The notes: generated by a model not told the origin, from the letters alone. A DNA stretch of 64,000 nucleotides from Acidobacteriaceae bacterium (GCA_903642225.1 CAHJWI010000019.1:1-64000), one strand, 5' to 3'; shown: positions 9,510 through 18,658, counted from the first letter of the stretch. Translations and numbers: made by a program.

Positions 9510-10928
9510 TTGACAGACGAAGTATTGGCAACAGACGAGACCACGGCGCTGGCCGAAGTGTCCGAAACTCCCTCTGAACGGAACTCCGAGATGCAGGTGC
9601 ATGATCACAGCGGCCATACCCACGGTCCTGCTCCCTCGCTCAACCCTGAACTTCGACGCGAGGTAGCGCTGGAGGTGCCCGCGAACGTTGTGTCGAAGAC
9701 CTATGCCAGGGTGACCAAGCGCTACGGCAAGATGGCTCGTATCCCTGGTTTCCGCGCTGGCAAAGTGCCCGACAGTCTGATCCGCGCACGCTTTGCCAAG
9801 GAACTGCGGCAAGAGGTGATGGAGGCCCTGGTTCAGGATCGCTTCCGCGATGAGATGCAGGCGCAGAAAGTAAACCCCATCTCGCAGCCGCAGATCATTG
9901 AGTTGAACCTGATGGACGGCCAGCCCATGCGGTTTCGTGCAGAGTTTGAGATTGCACCCGAGATCAACGTGGACGGGTACGAAACAGTGACCGTTGAAAA
10001 GCCGAACATAATGGTGGAAGACACTGAGTACCAGGCCGAACTGGATCGTGTACTTGAGAGTCACGGCACGGTCGAACCCCTCGAAGAAGATCGTCCGTTG
10101 CAGGATGACGACTGGGCCGAGATCAAGTTTGTCGGCAAGCGCCGCGAGACCGATGGTGGCACACCTGACCCGGGCATCGAAGAACGCACCGAAGACGTGC
10201 AGGGGGATGACGTGCTCGTTCAGGTAGGTGGCAAGAACACACTTCCCGCTTTCACCGAGGCACTGCGCGGCAAAAAAGCAGGGGAGCAGTTCTCCGTCGA
10301 GGTGGATTACCCGAAGGAGTTCGGCGACCTGCGACTTGCCGGGCAGACGGTGAACTACGACGTGAGCGTGGTTGCTATGAAGAAAAAAACTTTCCCGGAG
10401 CGTAACGAAGAGTTTGCGAAGCAGCTCGGAGATTTTGAGACGTGGGATGCATTTGAAACCAGTCTTCGCGAGAGTGTGACGAGTCGCAAGAAACAAGGCA
10501 TGGAGCAGGAGGCGAAAAGCAAGCTGGTGGACGCGCTTGTAGGTAAATTCAGCTTCCCCATTCCTGAGAGCTTCGTGCAGCAGCAGGTAGATGTTCGGCT
10601 TGAGCGGGGACTACGCGCGCTGGCCCAGCAGGGCATGCCGGAAGAGCAGATGCGCCAGCTCGACTTTGTGCGGTTGCGTGACGCTCAGCGTGATGAGGCA
10701 CTGAAGGAAGTCAAAGCTTCCCTTCTGCTGGACACGATTGCTCAAAGGGCCGACATACAGGTGAGCGAGGAAGACGTACAGCGTGAGCTGATGGTGGCCT
10801 CCATGCAGTCGCGTCAGCCATACGAGCAGCTGCGCGAGCGCATGCAGAACGACGGCAGCCTTCAGCGCATGCGCGAGCAGATGCGTCGTGAGCAGACCGC
10901 TACCATTCTGTACGAAAAGATGGCTTAA
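9510..10928 (+). CDS. tig: trigger factor (ribosome-associated chaperone / PPIase)
   Basis: A chaperone that meets nascent chains at the ribosome exit tunnel. The ribosome-docking signature GFRAGKVP lies near residue 85, after an unusual N-terminal extension of about 45 residues with the His-rich stretch HDHSGHTHG. It is followed by the PPIase (FKBP-like) domain (about 190-285) and the helical C-terminal domain to residue 472. The TTG start at 9510 is supported by AAAAAGG 7 nt upstream. It heads the classical tig-clpP-clpX-lon order. A hairpin after the stop suggests partial termination before clpP. Confidence 0.95.
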   Translation: MTDEVLATDETTALAEVSETPSERNSEMQVHDHSGHTHGPAPSLNPELRREVALEVPANVVSKTYARVTKRYGKMARIPGFRAGKVPDSLIRARFAKELRQEVMEALVQDRFRDEMQAQKVNPISQPQIIELNLMDGQPMRFRAEFEIAPEINVDGYETVTVEKPNIMVEDTEYQAELDRVLESHGTVEPLEEDRPLQDDDWAEIKFVGKRRETDGGTPDPGIEERTEDVQGDDVLVQVGGKNTLPAFTEALRGKKAGEQFSVEVDYPKEFGDLRLAGQTVNYDVSVVAMKKKTFPERNEEFAKQLGDFETWDAFETSLRESVTSRKKQGMEQEAKSKLVDALVGKFSFPIPESFVQQQVDVRLERGLRALAQQGMPEEQMRQLDFVRLRDAQRDEALKEVKASLLLDTIAQRADIQVSEEDVQRELMVASMQSRQPYEQLRERMQNDGSLQRMREQMRREQTATILYEKMA

Positions 10929-10939
10929 GAGATTTGCAA

Positions 10940-10967
10940 GCAACGCTGTCCTCAACAGCAGCGTTGC
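10940..10967 (+). terminator. hairpin between tig and clpP
   Basis: A 9-bp inverted repeat (gcaacgctg / cagcgttgc) with a 10-nt loop begins 12 bp after the tig stop. The T-run behind it is weak (gttgcttcg), so it may attenuate rather than end transcription into clpP 48 bp downstream. Confidence 0.5.
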
Positions 10968-11015
10968 GTTGCTTCGAATGAACGGACTAACTGAAGGGCA
11001 CACGGAGATACGAAC

Positions 11016-11612
11016 ATGGGTCTGATTCCAATGGTGCTCGAGCAGACGAGCCGGGGTGAGCGTTCTTACGACATCTACAGCCGACTGCTACGCGACAACA
11101 TCATCTTTCTTGGCACACCGATCGACGACAACGTTGCGAACGTAATCATCGCGCAGCTGCTCTTTCTGTCAGGTGAGGACCCGGAAAAGGATGTGCAGCT
11201 ATACATCAATTCGCCGGGTGGTTCAGTCTCCGCCGGCATGGCGATCTATGACACGATGCAGTACATCAAGAACGATGTGTCGACGCTCTGCATCGGCCAG
11301 GCTGCCAGCATGGGTGCCTTTCTATTGATGGCCGGCAAAACAGGCAAGCGTTTTGCCCTGCCGAACTCCCGCATTCTCATCCACCAACCTCTGATTATGG
11401 GCGGCGGTATCCAGGGTCAGGCAACCGAAATCGACATTCACGCACGAGAGATTCTGCGGCTGCGTGAGCGCATGAATCGCATTATGGCGGATCACACCGG
11501 CCAGACGTTCAACCAGGTGGAGAAAGACACCGACCGCGACTTCACCATGGGCGCGCAACAGGCGAAAGACTACGGGATCATTGACGATATCATTACTCGC
11601 CCGCGCGCTTGA
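11016..11612 (+). CDS. clpP: ATP-dependent Clp protease proteolytic subunit
   Basis: Serine peptidase of 198 residues that forms the tetradecameric proteolytic barrel served by ClpX and ClpC. The catalytic triad is visible: Ser98 in GQAASMGAF, His123 in ILIHQP and Asp171 in EKDTDRD. It starts [25 protein letters not shown], the standard ClpP N-terminus, with GGAGA upstream of the ATG. It is preceded by tig and followed by clpX after 375 bp. Confidence 0.98.
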   Translation: MGLIPMVLEQTSRGERSYDIYSRLLRDNIIFLGTPIDDNVANVIIAQLLFLSGEDPEKDVQLYINSPGGSVSAGMAIYDTMQYIKNDVSTLCIGQAASMGAFLLMAGKTGKRFALPNSRILIHQPLIMGGGIQGQATEIDIHAREILRLRERMNRIMADHTGQTFNQVEKDTDRDFTMGAQQAKDYGIIDDIITRPRA

Positions 11613-11987
11613 GCTTCGCCGTATCACTCGTTACAGGGTCAGCTTCGGCTGGCCCCTCCTTATTGCGCCCTCGTCCATGCAGCCTTCCTTGCCTGCCAGA
11701 ACTGTACCCATGCAGGAACACAATGTCTGACGAAGCCTTGACCATGCCGGATTCACTGTATGCAATCCCGCAGCCCCCGTTCCAATCACAGCACCGGAAC
11801 CAGCCCGGCTTGTTTTCTGGATACCAGAGGCTCACCCCAGAATGAAAAGGCTTCTGTTCGAGTAAATGTGTCGTTTGCAGACACGCGCCATACGCGGTTC
11901 CAGAGTCTTCCCTTCGGGTGTGGCGGTGTAGACTTGCAGGAGGCGTGCGTACGTGCTTGCTGCCGCCGCAGGAGCTTCTCTCAACAT
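11613..11987 (+). other. clpP-clpX intergenic region
   Basis: A 375 bp spacer. Besides the hairpin at 11636-11655 it contains a possible 40-codon reading frame (ATG 11723, preceded by AGGA, stop TGA at 11843-11845) without recognisable features, and the clpX ribosome-binding site around 11970. I see no other gene or RNA. Confidence 0.4.
11636..11655 (+). terminator. UUCG-capped hairpin after clpP
   Basis: Stem gggtcagc / gctggccc (8 bp with one G-U pair) capped by a TTCG tetraloop, 24 bp after the clpP stop, followed by ctcctta. Only modestly T-rich, so it could equally stabilise the clpP mRNA 3' end. Confidence 0.55.
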
Positions 11988-13274
11988 ATGAAGACCACCA
12001 AGGGTGCTGATGATTCACTGCGTTGCTCATTCTGCCATAAAACTCAAGAGGCGGTCGCGAAGCTGATTTCGTCTCCTTCGGACTACCCACGTGCATATAT
12101 CTGTGACGAATGTGTGGCAGTCTGTAACTCCATTCTGGATGACGACAAAGGCGAAACCCAGACCGGTTCTGCACCGGCACATTTGCCCAAGCCGCATGAG
12201 GTCAAGGCGTTTCTAGACGAGTACGTCATCGGTCAGGATCAGACGAAAAAGAAGCTGGCTGTGGCTGTGTACAACCACTACAAGCGCATCCAGATGAATC
12301 GCACCCGCGGCAACGATGTAGAGCTCGCCAAGTCCAACATACTGCTCGTGGGGCCAACTGGCAGCGGAAAAACGCTTTTGGCCCAAACACTAGCGAAGAT
12401 GCTCGATGTGCCATTTGCGATTGTGGACGCGACCACGCTGACAGAAGCCGGGTATGTTGGCGAGGACGTGGAGAACATTCTTCTAAAGTTGCTGCAGGCT
12501 GCTGACGGGGATGTGACGAAGGCCCAGAGCGGCATCATTTACATCGACGAAATCGATAAGATCGGGCGCAAGGATGAGAACCCATCCATCACGCGCGATG
12601 TAAGTGGCGAAGGCGTTCAGCAAGCGTTGTTGAAGCTGCTCGAAGGGACCGTGGCCAGCGTTCCACCCCAGGGCGGACGCAAACACCCTCACCAGGAATT
12701 CACGAATGTGGATACAACAAACATTCTCTTTATTTGTGGCGGTGCGTTCGTAGGCTTGGAAAAGGTGATCGGACGTCGCGTTGGTAAGAAAGCCCTCGGG
12801 TTCAAGACGGTCGGCCTGGATAGCAAAGAGGCGGAAGTCACCCCTATCCGTGCTCAGCGCGACACGGAACTGCTTCGCCAGGCAGAACCGCAGGATCTGC
12901 TGAAGTATGGTTTAATTCCGGAGTTCGTAGGCCGGCTTCCCGTACTTGGCATCCTAGATGAGTTGGACGAGGCGGCGCTGATTGACATTTTGACCCGCCC
13001 GCGCAATGCAATTTTGAAGCAATATGCCAAGCTTTTCGAGTATGAAGGCGTAAAAGTCACCTTCACGCCGGATGCAGCGCAGGCCGTCGCACACGAGGCC
13101 TTGCACCGAAAGGTCGGTGCGCGTGGATTACGGATGATCCTGGAAGAACTAATGCTGGACCTGATGTATACCGTACCCACAAACAAGAAGATCAAGGAGC
13201 TGGAAGTCACGGCGGAGATGGTCAAAAACCGCAACATCGTTATACCCACCATGTTGCTGGAGAAGGCGGGATAG
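11988..13274 (+). CDS. clpX: ATP-dependent Clp protease ATP-binding subunit ClpX
   Basis: Single-AAA unfoldase of 428 residues. The N-terminal zinc-binding domain has the four cysteines (CSFC near residue 13 and CDEC near residue 38). It is followed by Walker A GPTGSGKT, Walker [11 protein letters not shown], the ClpP-docking loop with ALGF (the IGF-loop equivalent), sensor 2 GARGLR and the small C-terminal domain. ATG 11988 gives the normal ClpX N-terminus ([16 protein letters not shown]), and upstream in-frame codons look non-coding. It feeds ClpP, encoded directly upstream. Confidence 0.97.
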   Translation: MKTTKGADDSLRCSFCHKTQEAVAKLISSPSDYPRAYICDECVAVCNSILDDDKGETQTGSAPAHLPKPHEVKAFLDEYVIGQDQTKKKLAVAVYNHYKRIQMNRTRGNDVELAKSNILLVGPTGSGKTLLAQTLAKMLDVPFAIVDATTLTEAGYVGEDVENILLKLLQAADGDVTKAQSGIIYIDEIDKIGRKDENPSITRDVSGEGVQQALLKLLEGTVASVPPQGGRKHPHQEFTNVDTTNILFICGGAFVGLEKVIGRRVGKKALGFKTVGLDSKEAEVTPIRAQRDTELLRQAEPQDLLKYGLIPEFVGRLPVLGILDELDEAALIDILTRPRNAILKQYAKLFEYEGVKVTFTPDAAQAVAHEALHRKVGARGLRMILEELMLDLMYTVPTNKKIKELEVTAEMVKNRNIVIPTMLLEKAG

Positions 13275-13296
13275 CCGGTTACCGTTTGGCAAAAGC

Positions 13297-13329
13297 GCAC
13301 AGGTCGCGCCCATTTTGGGCGCGGCCTGT
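13297..13329 (+). terminator. rho-independent terminator of clpX
   Basis: A 14-bp GC-rich stem (cacaggtcgcgccc / gggcgcggcctgtg, one G-U pair) around an A/T loop lies 22 bp after the clpX stop and is followed by tcttgccttcttgtctgttt. lon therefore probably has its own promoter. Confidence 0.85.
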
Positions 13330-13439
13330 GTCTTGCCTTCTTGTCTGTTTGGACCTGCTGTTGAGGTTTACAATCGCGAGAACGAGTCGCCCGTGCCGCA
13401 CGCATCGTCGCGCGAGATAGGACGTCTAATGAGGAGAAT

Positions 13440-15896
13440 ATGTCCAAGCCAAACAAAGAGCCAAACGGCGAAGTCTACAAGCTCCCCATGATGCCCATCC
13501 GCGAGATGGTGATCTTTCCCCACATGATGACACCCTTTGTTGTCGGTCGAGAGAGCAGTGTTCGTGCTCTCGAGGAGGCATTGACCGGCGATCGCAAGAT
13601 CTTCCTGGCCACCCAGCACGACGCTTCGATCGACGAGCCGAGTGCCGACGACATCTACGCGACCGGTGTGATCGGCAACATTGTTCAAAGCGTGCGCATG
13701 CCCGACGGCAATGTGAAGGTCCTTGTCGAAGGCGTAGAGCGTGCCCACACCATTGAGCTCAACGACGAGGACGGCTTCTTCGTCGCAACCGTGCGCACAG
13801 CCACAAGCTCCTTGACCATGACACCCGCGGTGGAGCAGCTGATGCAACGGGTGCAAAGCCTGTTTGAGCAGCACCTGAAGCTGCAGCAGAGCTTGAACTA
13901 TGAAACAGTTGTCGCCAGTGCGCGCACTGATGATGCGACCAAGCTCGCCGACACGATCGCGGCTAACCTGCAACTCTCCATTGAGGAGAAGCAGGCTCTG
14001 CTCGACGTTTTCGATCCCGTCGAGCGCCTGTCAAAGATCGCGGACACGCTTGATATCGCCATCGAGAAGCTGAACGTGGATCGGACGGTCCAGTCTCGCG
14101 TAAAGCGCCAGATGGAGCGCGCGCAAAAAGAGTATTACCTGAACGAGAAGATCAAGGCGATTCAAAAGGAATTGGGCCGTGGCGAAAAGAGCGAGTGGGA
14201 CGAGCTGAAGAAGAAGATCGAAGCTGCGGGTATGCCCAAGGAGGCCTTCGACAAGTCCATTCAGGAGCTAAAAAAACTTGAGGCAATGCCGCCCATGTCG
14301 GCAGAGTCCACGGTCAGCCGGAACTATCTGGACTGGCTGCTGGCCGTGCCGTGGAAGAAGCGGTCGAAGGATATCCGCTCCATAGAGCATGCCGAAAAGA
14401 TCTTGAACGAGGACCATTACGGACTTGAGAAGATCAAGGACCGGATCCTTGAGTTTCTGGCTGTGCGCCAGCTCGTCAAGAATCCCAAGGGCTCCATTCT
14501 TTGCTTTGTCGGACCTCCGGGTGTAGGTAAAACCTCGCTGGGTATGAGCATCGCCAAGGCAACCGGACGCAAGTTTGTACGGATGAGTCTTGGTGGTGTT
14601 CGCGATGAAGCCGAGATACGCGGTCACCGTCGCACCTACATCGGTTCCCTGCCCGGCCAGATCATTCAGGGCATGAAGAAAGCCGGAACGAAGAATCCCG
14701 TCATCATGCTGGATGAGATTGACAAGATGGCAGCTGATTTCCGTGGAGATCCCGCCGCGGCGCTACTTGAGGTTCTGGACCCGGAGCAGAATGGGACCTT
14801 TACCGATCATTATCTTGATGTCGAATACGACTTGTCGCAGGTACTGTTTGTTGCGACGGCAAATGTGCTGCATACCATTCCGGGGCCGCTGCAGGACCGT
14901 ATGGAAATTTTGCGACTGCATGGCTACACGGAAGTAGAAAAGCTGGAAATAGCAAAGCAGTACTTGGTAAAGAAGCAGCTAGAAGGAACTGGCCTGACAG
15001 CTGACAACATTGAGCTTACGGACGACGGATTGAAATCCATCATTCGCGGCTATACCCGCGAGGCTGGTGTCCGCAACCTGGAACGCGAGATCGGCAACGT
15101 ATGCCGCAAAGTGGTGCGGCGAGTGGTTGCCGAAGCAAACAAAAAGGACGGCAAGCACGACAAGGAGACAGTGACTGCTGCAAACCTGGAGGACTTCTTA
15201 GGTGTACTGAAGTTCCGCGACTCCCAGGTGCAGGAGCGGTCAGAAGTGGGCTTGGTCACCGGCTTGGCATGGACTGAAGTCGGTGGAAGCATTCTGCAGA
15301 TTGAAGTTCAGGTGCTCGACGGCAAGGGAAAGCTCACCATCACCGGCCAGCTTGGAGACGTCATGCAGGAGAGTGCGCAAGCCGCGCTGAGCTATGTCAG
15401 GTCGCGTGCGCACCACTTGGGCCTGCCAAAAGAGTTTTACAGCAAACTCGATATCCACGTGCACGTGCCGGAGGGAGCAATTCCCAAGGACGGTCCATCC
15501 GCAGGCATCACTCTAGCCACCGCACTCACCAGCGCGCTGACGAAGATCGCCGTACGTCGCGATATTGCGATGACTGGAGAGATCACGCTGCGCGGTAAAG
15601 TGCTGCCGATTGGGGGCCTCAAGGAAAAGCTGCTGGCTGCGCATCGGGCCGGCATTTTTGAGGCAGTCCTACCAGCCGACAACCGCAAAGATTATGCCGA
15701 CCTGCCGCAATTGATCAAGGAAAGCATGAAGCTGCACTTTGTGGAGCAGATGGATGAGGTGCTGGCCATCGCTCTGGATGGAAAATTGCCCGAGCTTGTG
15801 GAGGAGACCCCCGCGGTACTGGAAGCAGCAGTCCCGGCCATGCCTCCTCCTCCCCCTGCCAACCGAAAGGCACCTACTCCAAGCGCCCACCAATAG
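13440..15896 (+). CDS. lon: ATP-dependent protease La
   Basis: LonA-type protease of 818 residues. It has an N-terminal substrate-binding LON domain ([14 protein letters not shown] onwards, residues 12-210), a coiled linker ([18 protein letters not shown]), an AAA domain with Walker [10 protein letters not shown] near 357 and Walker [11 protein letters not shown], and a peptidase domain with the catalytic Ser near 687 in PKDGPSAGI and the partner Lys in GGLKEK near 728-730. The last 40 residues are a Pro/Ala-rich tail. The ATG at 13440 is preceded by GAGGAGAA. It degrades misfolded and regulatory proteins in the cytoplasm. Confidence 0.97.
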   Translation: MSKPNKEPNGEVYKLPMMPIREMVIFPHMMTPFVVGRESSVRALEEALTGDRKIFLATQHDASIDEPSADDIYATGVIGNIVQSVRMPDGNVKVLVEGVERAHTIELNDEDGFFVATVRTATSSLTMTPAVEQLMQRVQSLFEQHLKLQQSLNYETVVASARTDDATKLADTIAANLQLSIEEKQALLDVFDPVERLSKIADTLDIAIEKLNVDRTVQSRVKRQMERAQKEYYLNEKIKAIQKELGRGEKSEWDELKKKIEAAGMPKEAFDKSIQELKKLEAMPPMSAESTVSRNYLDWLLAVPWKKRSKDIRSIEHAEKILNEDHYGLEKIKDRILEFLAVRQLVKNPKGSILCFVGPPGVGKTSLGMSIAKATGRKFVRMSLGGVRDEAEIRGHRRTYIGSLPGQIIQGMKKAGTKNPVIMLDEIDKMAADFRGDPAAALLEVLDPEQNGTFTDHYLDVEYDLSQVLFVATANVLHTIPGPLQDRMEILRLHGYTEVEKLEIAKQYLVKKQLEGTGLTADNIELTDDGLKSIIRGYTREAGVRNLEREIGNVCRKVVRRVVAEANKKDGKHDKETVTAANLEDFLGVLKFRDSQVQERSEVGLVTGLAWTEVGGSILQIEVQVLDGKGKLTITGQLGDVMQESAQAALSYVRSRAHHLGLPKEFYSKLDIHVHVPEGAIPKDGPSAGITLATALTSALTKIAVRRDIAMTGEITLRGKVLPIGGLKEKLLAAHRAGIFEAVLPADNRKDYADLPQLIKESMKLHFVEQMDEVLAIALDGKLPELVEETPAVLEAAVPAMPPPPPANRKAPTPSAHQ

Positions 15897-15918
15897 GTTG
15901 GACTTTTGCTACAACAAC

Positions 15919-15946
15919 GAAGGACCGGCCTGCTGGCCGGTCCTTC
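15919..15946. terminator. bidirectional terminator between lon and the convergent small gene
   Basis: A perfect 12-bp inverted repeat (gaaggaccggcc / ggccggtccttc) with loop TGCT lies 22 bp after the lon stop and 18 bp after the end of the opposite-strand gene. It can serve both transcripts. Confidence 0.85.
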
Positions 15947-15963
15947 TGCTTGCTGTCAGAAAT

Positions 15964-16110
15964 TTACGATCGACTTCCACCCAGAAAATTGAACACGATG
16001 GAAATGACCGCAAGAATAAGCAGGATATGGATGGCAAAGGCAGACACGTGGAAGACGACAAAGCCGCCGATCCAAAGCACGAGTAGGATGATACCGATGA
16101 CGAGAAACAT
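15964..16110 (-). CDS. small hydrophobic membrane protein, Lmo0937 family
   Basis: A 48-residue protein that is almost entirely hydrophobic and contains two short membrane helices (FLVIGIILLVLWIGGFVVF and IHILLILAVISIVFNFL), ending GGSRS. This is the pattern of the Lmo0937-family membrane proteins, common tiny envelope proteins of unknown function, often linked to stress. The ATG at 16110 has CGGAGAG about 10 nt upstream. That site lies in the foot of an imperfect hairpin at 16121-16148. It is convergent with lon, and the sulfur-carrier gene lies upstream on the same strand. Confidence 0.8.
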   Translation of the reverse strand: MFLVIGIILLVLWIGGFVVFHVSAFAIHILLILAVISIVFNFLGGSRS

Positions 16111-16120
16111 GGTTCAGACT

Positions 16121-16148
16121 CTCCGGGAGTTGGCGTAACTTCCGGGAG
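16121..16148 (-). terminator. imperfect hairpin between sulfur-carrier gene and the small membrane protein gene
   Basis: The inverted repeat ctccgggagtt / aacttccgggag forms a stem of about 10 bp with a 5-nt loop. It lies downstream of the sulfur-carrier stop and overlaps the ribosome-binding site of the next gene, so it could act as terminator or translational lid. No T-run follows. Confidence 0.35.
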
Positions 16149-16208
16149 GCTTGCGCCTATCCAGAATGTTCATGCCATAGGAGAGTAGAAGATTCTACGG
16201 CGTTGTAT

Positions 16209-16502
16209 TCACGCCGAGTTTCCTGAGCAGCCACCGGCGATCGACGGTATGAACATGACCTCGTCGCGGTCCTGAAACTGGTAGGTGTCGCCACCCAGAA
16301 AGCGGATGTCTTCGTCGTTCACATAGACATTGATGAACTTGCGAAGTTTGCCCTCTTCGTCCTTGATGTGGGTTCCAAGCTGCGGGAACTTGACGCCGAG
16401 ATCTTCGACCAAGATGGGAAGTGTGGTGGCAGTTGACTCCACCTGTTTAGTGCCGTCAGTATGGCGGGCGAAAGCGGCAGGAAGCATAACGCGAATGGAC
16501 AC
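16209..16502 (-). CDS. MoaD/ThiS/CysO-like sulfur-carrier protein with C-terminal extension
   Basis: A ubiquitin-fold sulfur carrier of 97 residues. The segment KLRKFINVYVNDEDIRFLGG is the hallmark of the CysO-like branch, and IPSIAGG supplies the diglycine whose C-terminus is activated and thiocarboxylated. Here the diglycine is not terminal: CSGNSA follows before the stop (checked codon by codon), so a peptidase would have to trim it first. The GTG start at 16502 follows GAAGGAGA. It lies 103 bp downstream of the threonine-synthase-like gene on the same strand and probably shares its SAM-riboswitch-controlled transcript. Likely role: sulfur donor in amino-acid (homocysteine) synthesis. A role in molybdopterin or thiamine synthesis is less likely given the context. 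Confidence 0.82.
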   Translation of the reverse strand: MSIRVMLPAAFARHTDGTKQVESTATTLPILVEDLGVKFPQLGTHIKDEEGKLRKFINVYVNDEDIRFLGGDTYQFQDRDEVMFIPSIAGGCSGNSA

Positions 16503-16605
16503 GGTGGTTCTCCTTCAGGTGCAGCAGTGAGACGTTTTGCGGATGTGCGAAGCAGTCGCATCCACTGTACGTTGCGGCTACGACGTGAGATTGTGGGCCT
16601 GCTGG

Positions 16606-17907
16606 TCAGTCTGCTGGCACCAACTCGGGTTCCGGCTCTACCACCGTGGCCACTGGTCTGATGTTATCCAGTTCGGCCAGATACTCCTCAAAATCTGCAA
16701 GCCGCGGACGAACGGCACGACCAACGTCAAAGCGACCCTGCAGGCAGTCCAGCGTCTTGAGGCCGTTGCCGGTGATACAGAAAACAGTCGTTTCATGGGC
16801 TCCGATGCGACCCTGTGCAATCAGCCGCGCTGTAACGGCTGTGGTTACACCGCCTGCCGTTTCGGTGAAGATACCTTCGGTCTCGGCCAGTTCCTGAATT
16901 CCTGCAACGATTTCGATGTCACTGACGTCCTCCGCCCATCCTCCCAACTCGCGAATCATCCTGGACGCGTAAGGACCGTCTGCGGGGTTGCCGATGGCGA
17001 GCGAGCGAGCGATGGTATTTGGACGCTGCGGCGTGATTGTTTCGGTGTCATCCTGCACAGCCCTTGAAATTGGAGAACAACCAGTTGCCTGCGCACCAAA
17101 GAAGCGGACATTCTTGGCTTCAACCAGTCCCAGGTAGATCAATTCATCGAACGCTTTCTTGATCTTGCGGATAAGCGAGCCACCGGCCATCGGAACGACC
17201 ACGTTATCCGGCAGCCGCCAGCCAAGTTGTTCCGCAATCTCAAACCCGAGAGACTTGGAGCCCTCCGCGTAATATGGCCGCAGATTCACGTTCACAAAGC
17301 CCCAGTTGTACTGGTCGGCAATCAGCGAGCAGAGGCGGTTCACGTGGTCGTAATTGCCATCTATGCGCACCAGCCGCGCCCCGTACACCAACGTATTCAA
17401 TATCTTTGCTTGCTCCAGCTCGGCCGGCACAAGAATGCACGCCTTCAATCCCAGGCGAGCGGCCTGCGCGGCGACAGAGTTCGCCAGGTTTCCAGTGGAA
17501 GAGCAGCCCACGACCTTGAATCCGAAGGCCTGTGCATTTGCCAGGGCCACTGCAACAACGCGATCCTTGAACGACAGCGTCGGGAAGCAGACTGCGTCGT
17601 TCTTGATGAAGAGGTTCGACGCTCCAAGCCGTTTCCCCAGGTTCTTCGCACGCACCAGCGGCGTGAGACCGACAGGAAGGTCCGGCTCCAACCCCTCGGG
17701 AATAGGGAGCAAGGAAGCGTATCGCCACATGTTCAGGGGCCCCGCTTCAATTGTCTTCCGCGTAATCAGGCCACGTACAGCGTCAAAGTCGTACTTCACT
17801 TCAAGGGGGGTAAACGACTCGTCGCAGATGGACAGCGGCTGATTCCCGTAGCTCTTTCCTGACTCTTTCGAGTAAAGCTCATACGGCGTTCTACACGCAG
17901 ATGACAT
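16606..17907 (-). CDS. threonine-synthase-like PLP enzyme under a SAM riboswitch
   Basis: Fold-type II PLP enzyme of 433 residues. The PLP lysine is in LSFKDRV (near residue 115), the phosphate-binding loop is GCSSTGNLANSVAA, and the second PLP-contact loop is VVPMAGGSLIRKI. The N-terminal region resembles threonine synthases with a degenerate cysteine ribbon (CRTP, SICDES, TPLEVKYDFDA). The ATG at 17907 follows GAAGAGGAA. By family it would turn O-phosphohomoserine into threonine. The SAM aptamer in its leader and the sulfur-carrier gene downstream instead suggest a methionine-pathway role, in which the same substrate would accept sulfur from the thiocarboxylated carrier to give homocysteine. 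That function is inferred; ordinary threonine synthase remains possible. Confidence 0.85.
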   Translation of the reverse strand: MSSACRTPYELYSKESGKSYGNQPLSICDESFTPLEVKYDFDAVRGLITRKTIEAGPLNMWRYASLLPIPEGLEPDLPVGLTPLVRAKNLGKRLGASNLFIKNDAVCFPTLSFKDRVVAVALANAQAFGFKVVGCSSTGNLANSVAAQAARLGLKACILVPAELEQAKILNTLVYGARLVRIDGNYDHVNRLCSLIADQYNWGFVNVNLRPYYAEGSKSLGFEIAEQLGWRLPDNVVVPMAGGSLIRKIKKAFDELIYLGLVEAKNVRFFGAQATGCSPISRAVQDDTETITPQRPNTIARSLAIGNPADGPYASRMIRELGGWAEDVSDIEIVAGIQELAETEGIFTETAGGVTTAVTARLIAQGRIGAHETTVFCITGNGLKTLDCLQGRFDVGRAVRPRLADFEEYLAELDNIRPVATVVEPEPELVPAD

Positions 17908-17960
17908 GGATTCCTCTTCCAGAGTGGAAGGGTACGATACATGCGACGACGCTCTCAGAG

Positions 17961-17987
17961 AAAAAGGGGACGACGATGGTCGGTCGT
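17961..17987 (-). terminator. candidate expression-platform terminator of the SAM riboswitch
   Basis: On the minus strand a short stem ACGAC...GTCGT (with an inner GA/TC pair and a 3-nt loop) is followed by CCCCTTTTTCTC. It lies between the aptamer and the start codon, where a SAM-I switch would place its terminator. The stem is short, so the call is tentative. Confidence 0.4.
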
Positions 17988-18051
17988 TGGAGTCTGTTTA
18001 GACGGCCATACTGCTGGTCCGCTCGCGCTACTCTGCGACGGAAAGCTGTAT

Positions 18052-18169
18052 CCCGAATCTCATGTTCCCCAGAATATTACCCGGGAGAGAGGTGACACCG
18101 GTACAGACATCGTCCGGTTGTCGTGGCGTCGCAGGGCTCGTCCCTCAGCCACTCTTCATGAAACTCAGA
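18052..18169 (-). promoter_or_regulatory. SAM riboswitch aptamer (SAM-I clan, S-box-like)
   Basis: Read on the minus strand, the leader of the PLP-enzyme gene carries the S-box core in order: AAGAGTGGCTGAGGGAC, then GAGCCCTGCGACGCCAC, then GACAACC, then GGTGTCACCTC, then CCCGG...GGGGAACATGAG. The ends close a P1 helix of about 12 bp including wobbles (18052-18064 with 18157-18169). P2 is GTGGC/GCCAC with the kink-turn GA elements and the GGG/CCC helix above it. In this class SAM binding normally stops expression, so the two genes downstream should be repressed when SAM is plentiful. The rest of the 367-bp region (17908-18274) holds the expression platform and promoter; I see no gene in it. 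Confidence 0.87.
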
Positions 18170-18274
18170 TTTGCAGTTGACCCTGTCCGGGCCTGCTACA
18201 AACTTGATTGTCTAACTGATATCACGCACCGTCTGCCCGAAGCAAGTGCATCGCTATGAAGTCGCAAGACGACG

Positions 18275-18658
18275 CTACTGTACCTGGTGCACGATTTGCC
18301 TGACACCCGAGACGAACCGGCGAGGATCGAACTCTGTCCGCAGGATTTCATCGGGGCAATCTGTCATAACGGCTACCCGCCAGTTGCAGACAAATGCCAC
18401 GAGTTGCTCCGGATTTGCTGTTTTGATCGCGGTGCACAGTTGCTCCGCTTCGGCAATCTTCTGTTCACCCTCAACGTCAACAAGCACGAGATCATACTGC
18501 CGTCCCCAGAACAAGGAAAGCGCCTCCTGCGCATCAAGTGTTGAATCCACGTCGAAGCCGGAGATACGGAGAATCTGGTCTCGCAGCGGACGCAGCATCT
18601 CCCGCCCACAGATATGAAGAATCGCTTTTTTCTCTGGTGAAGTGCTCGATAGCGGCAT
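18275..18658 (-). CDS. orphan response-regulator receiver-like protein
   Basis: A single-domain protein of 127 residues with CheY-like topology: a first strand AILHICGRE, then helix LRPLRDQILRISGF, then a VDSTLDAQEALSLFW stretch and the strand YDLVLVDVEGE carrying the possible phospho-acceptor Asp. The acidic pair that normally follows the first strand is replaced by CGRE, so Mg-dependent phosphorylation is doubtful. There is no output domain and no kinase nearby. The ATG at 18658 begins MPLSSTSPEKKA. It is upstream of the riboswitch-controlled genes on the same strand but separated by 367 bp. Confidence 0.65.
   Translation of the reverse strand: MPLSSTSPEKKAILHICGREMLRPLRDQILRISGFDVDSTLDAQEALSLFWGRQYDLVLVDVEGEQKIAEAEQLCTAIKTANPEQLVAFVCNWRVAVMTDCPDEILRTEFDPRRFVSGVRQIVHQVQ

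Noticed and set aside
11723..11845. 40-codon frame between clpP and clpX
   Set aside because: AGGA precedes it, but the product has no recognisable pattern and the region reads as spacer. Kept only as a note in the intergenic entry.
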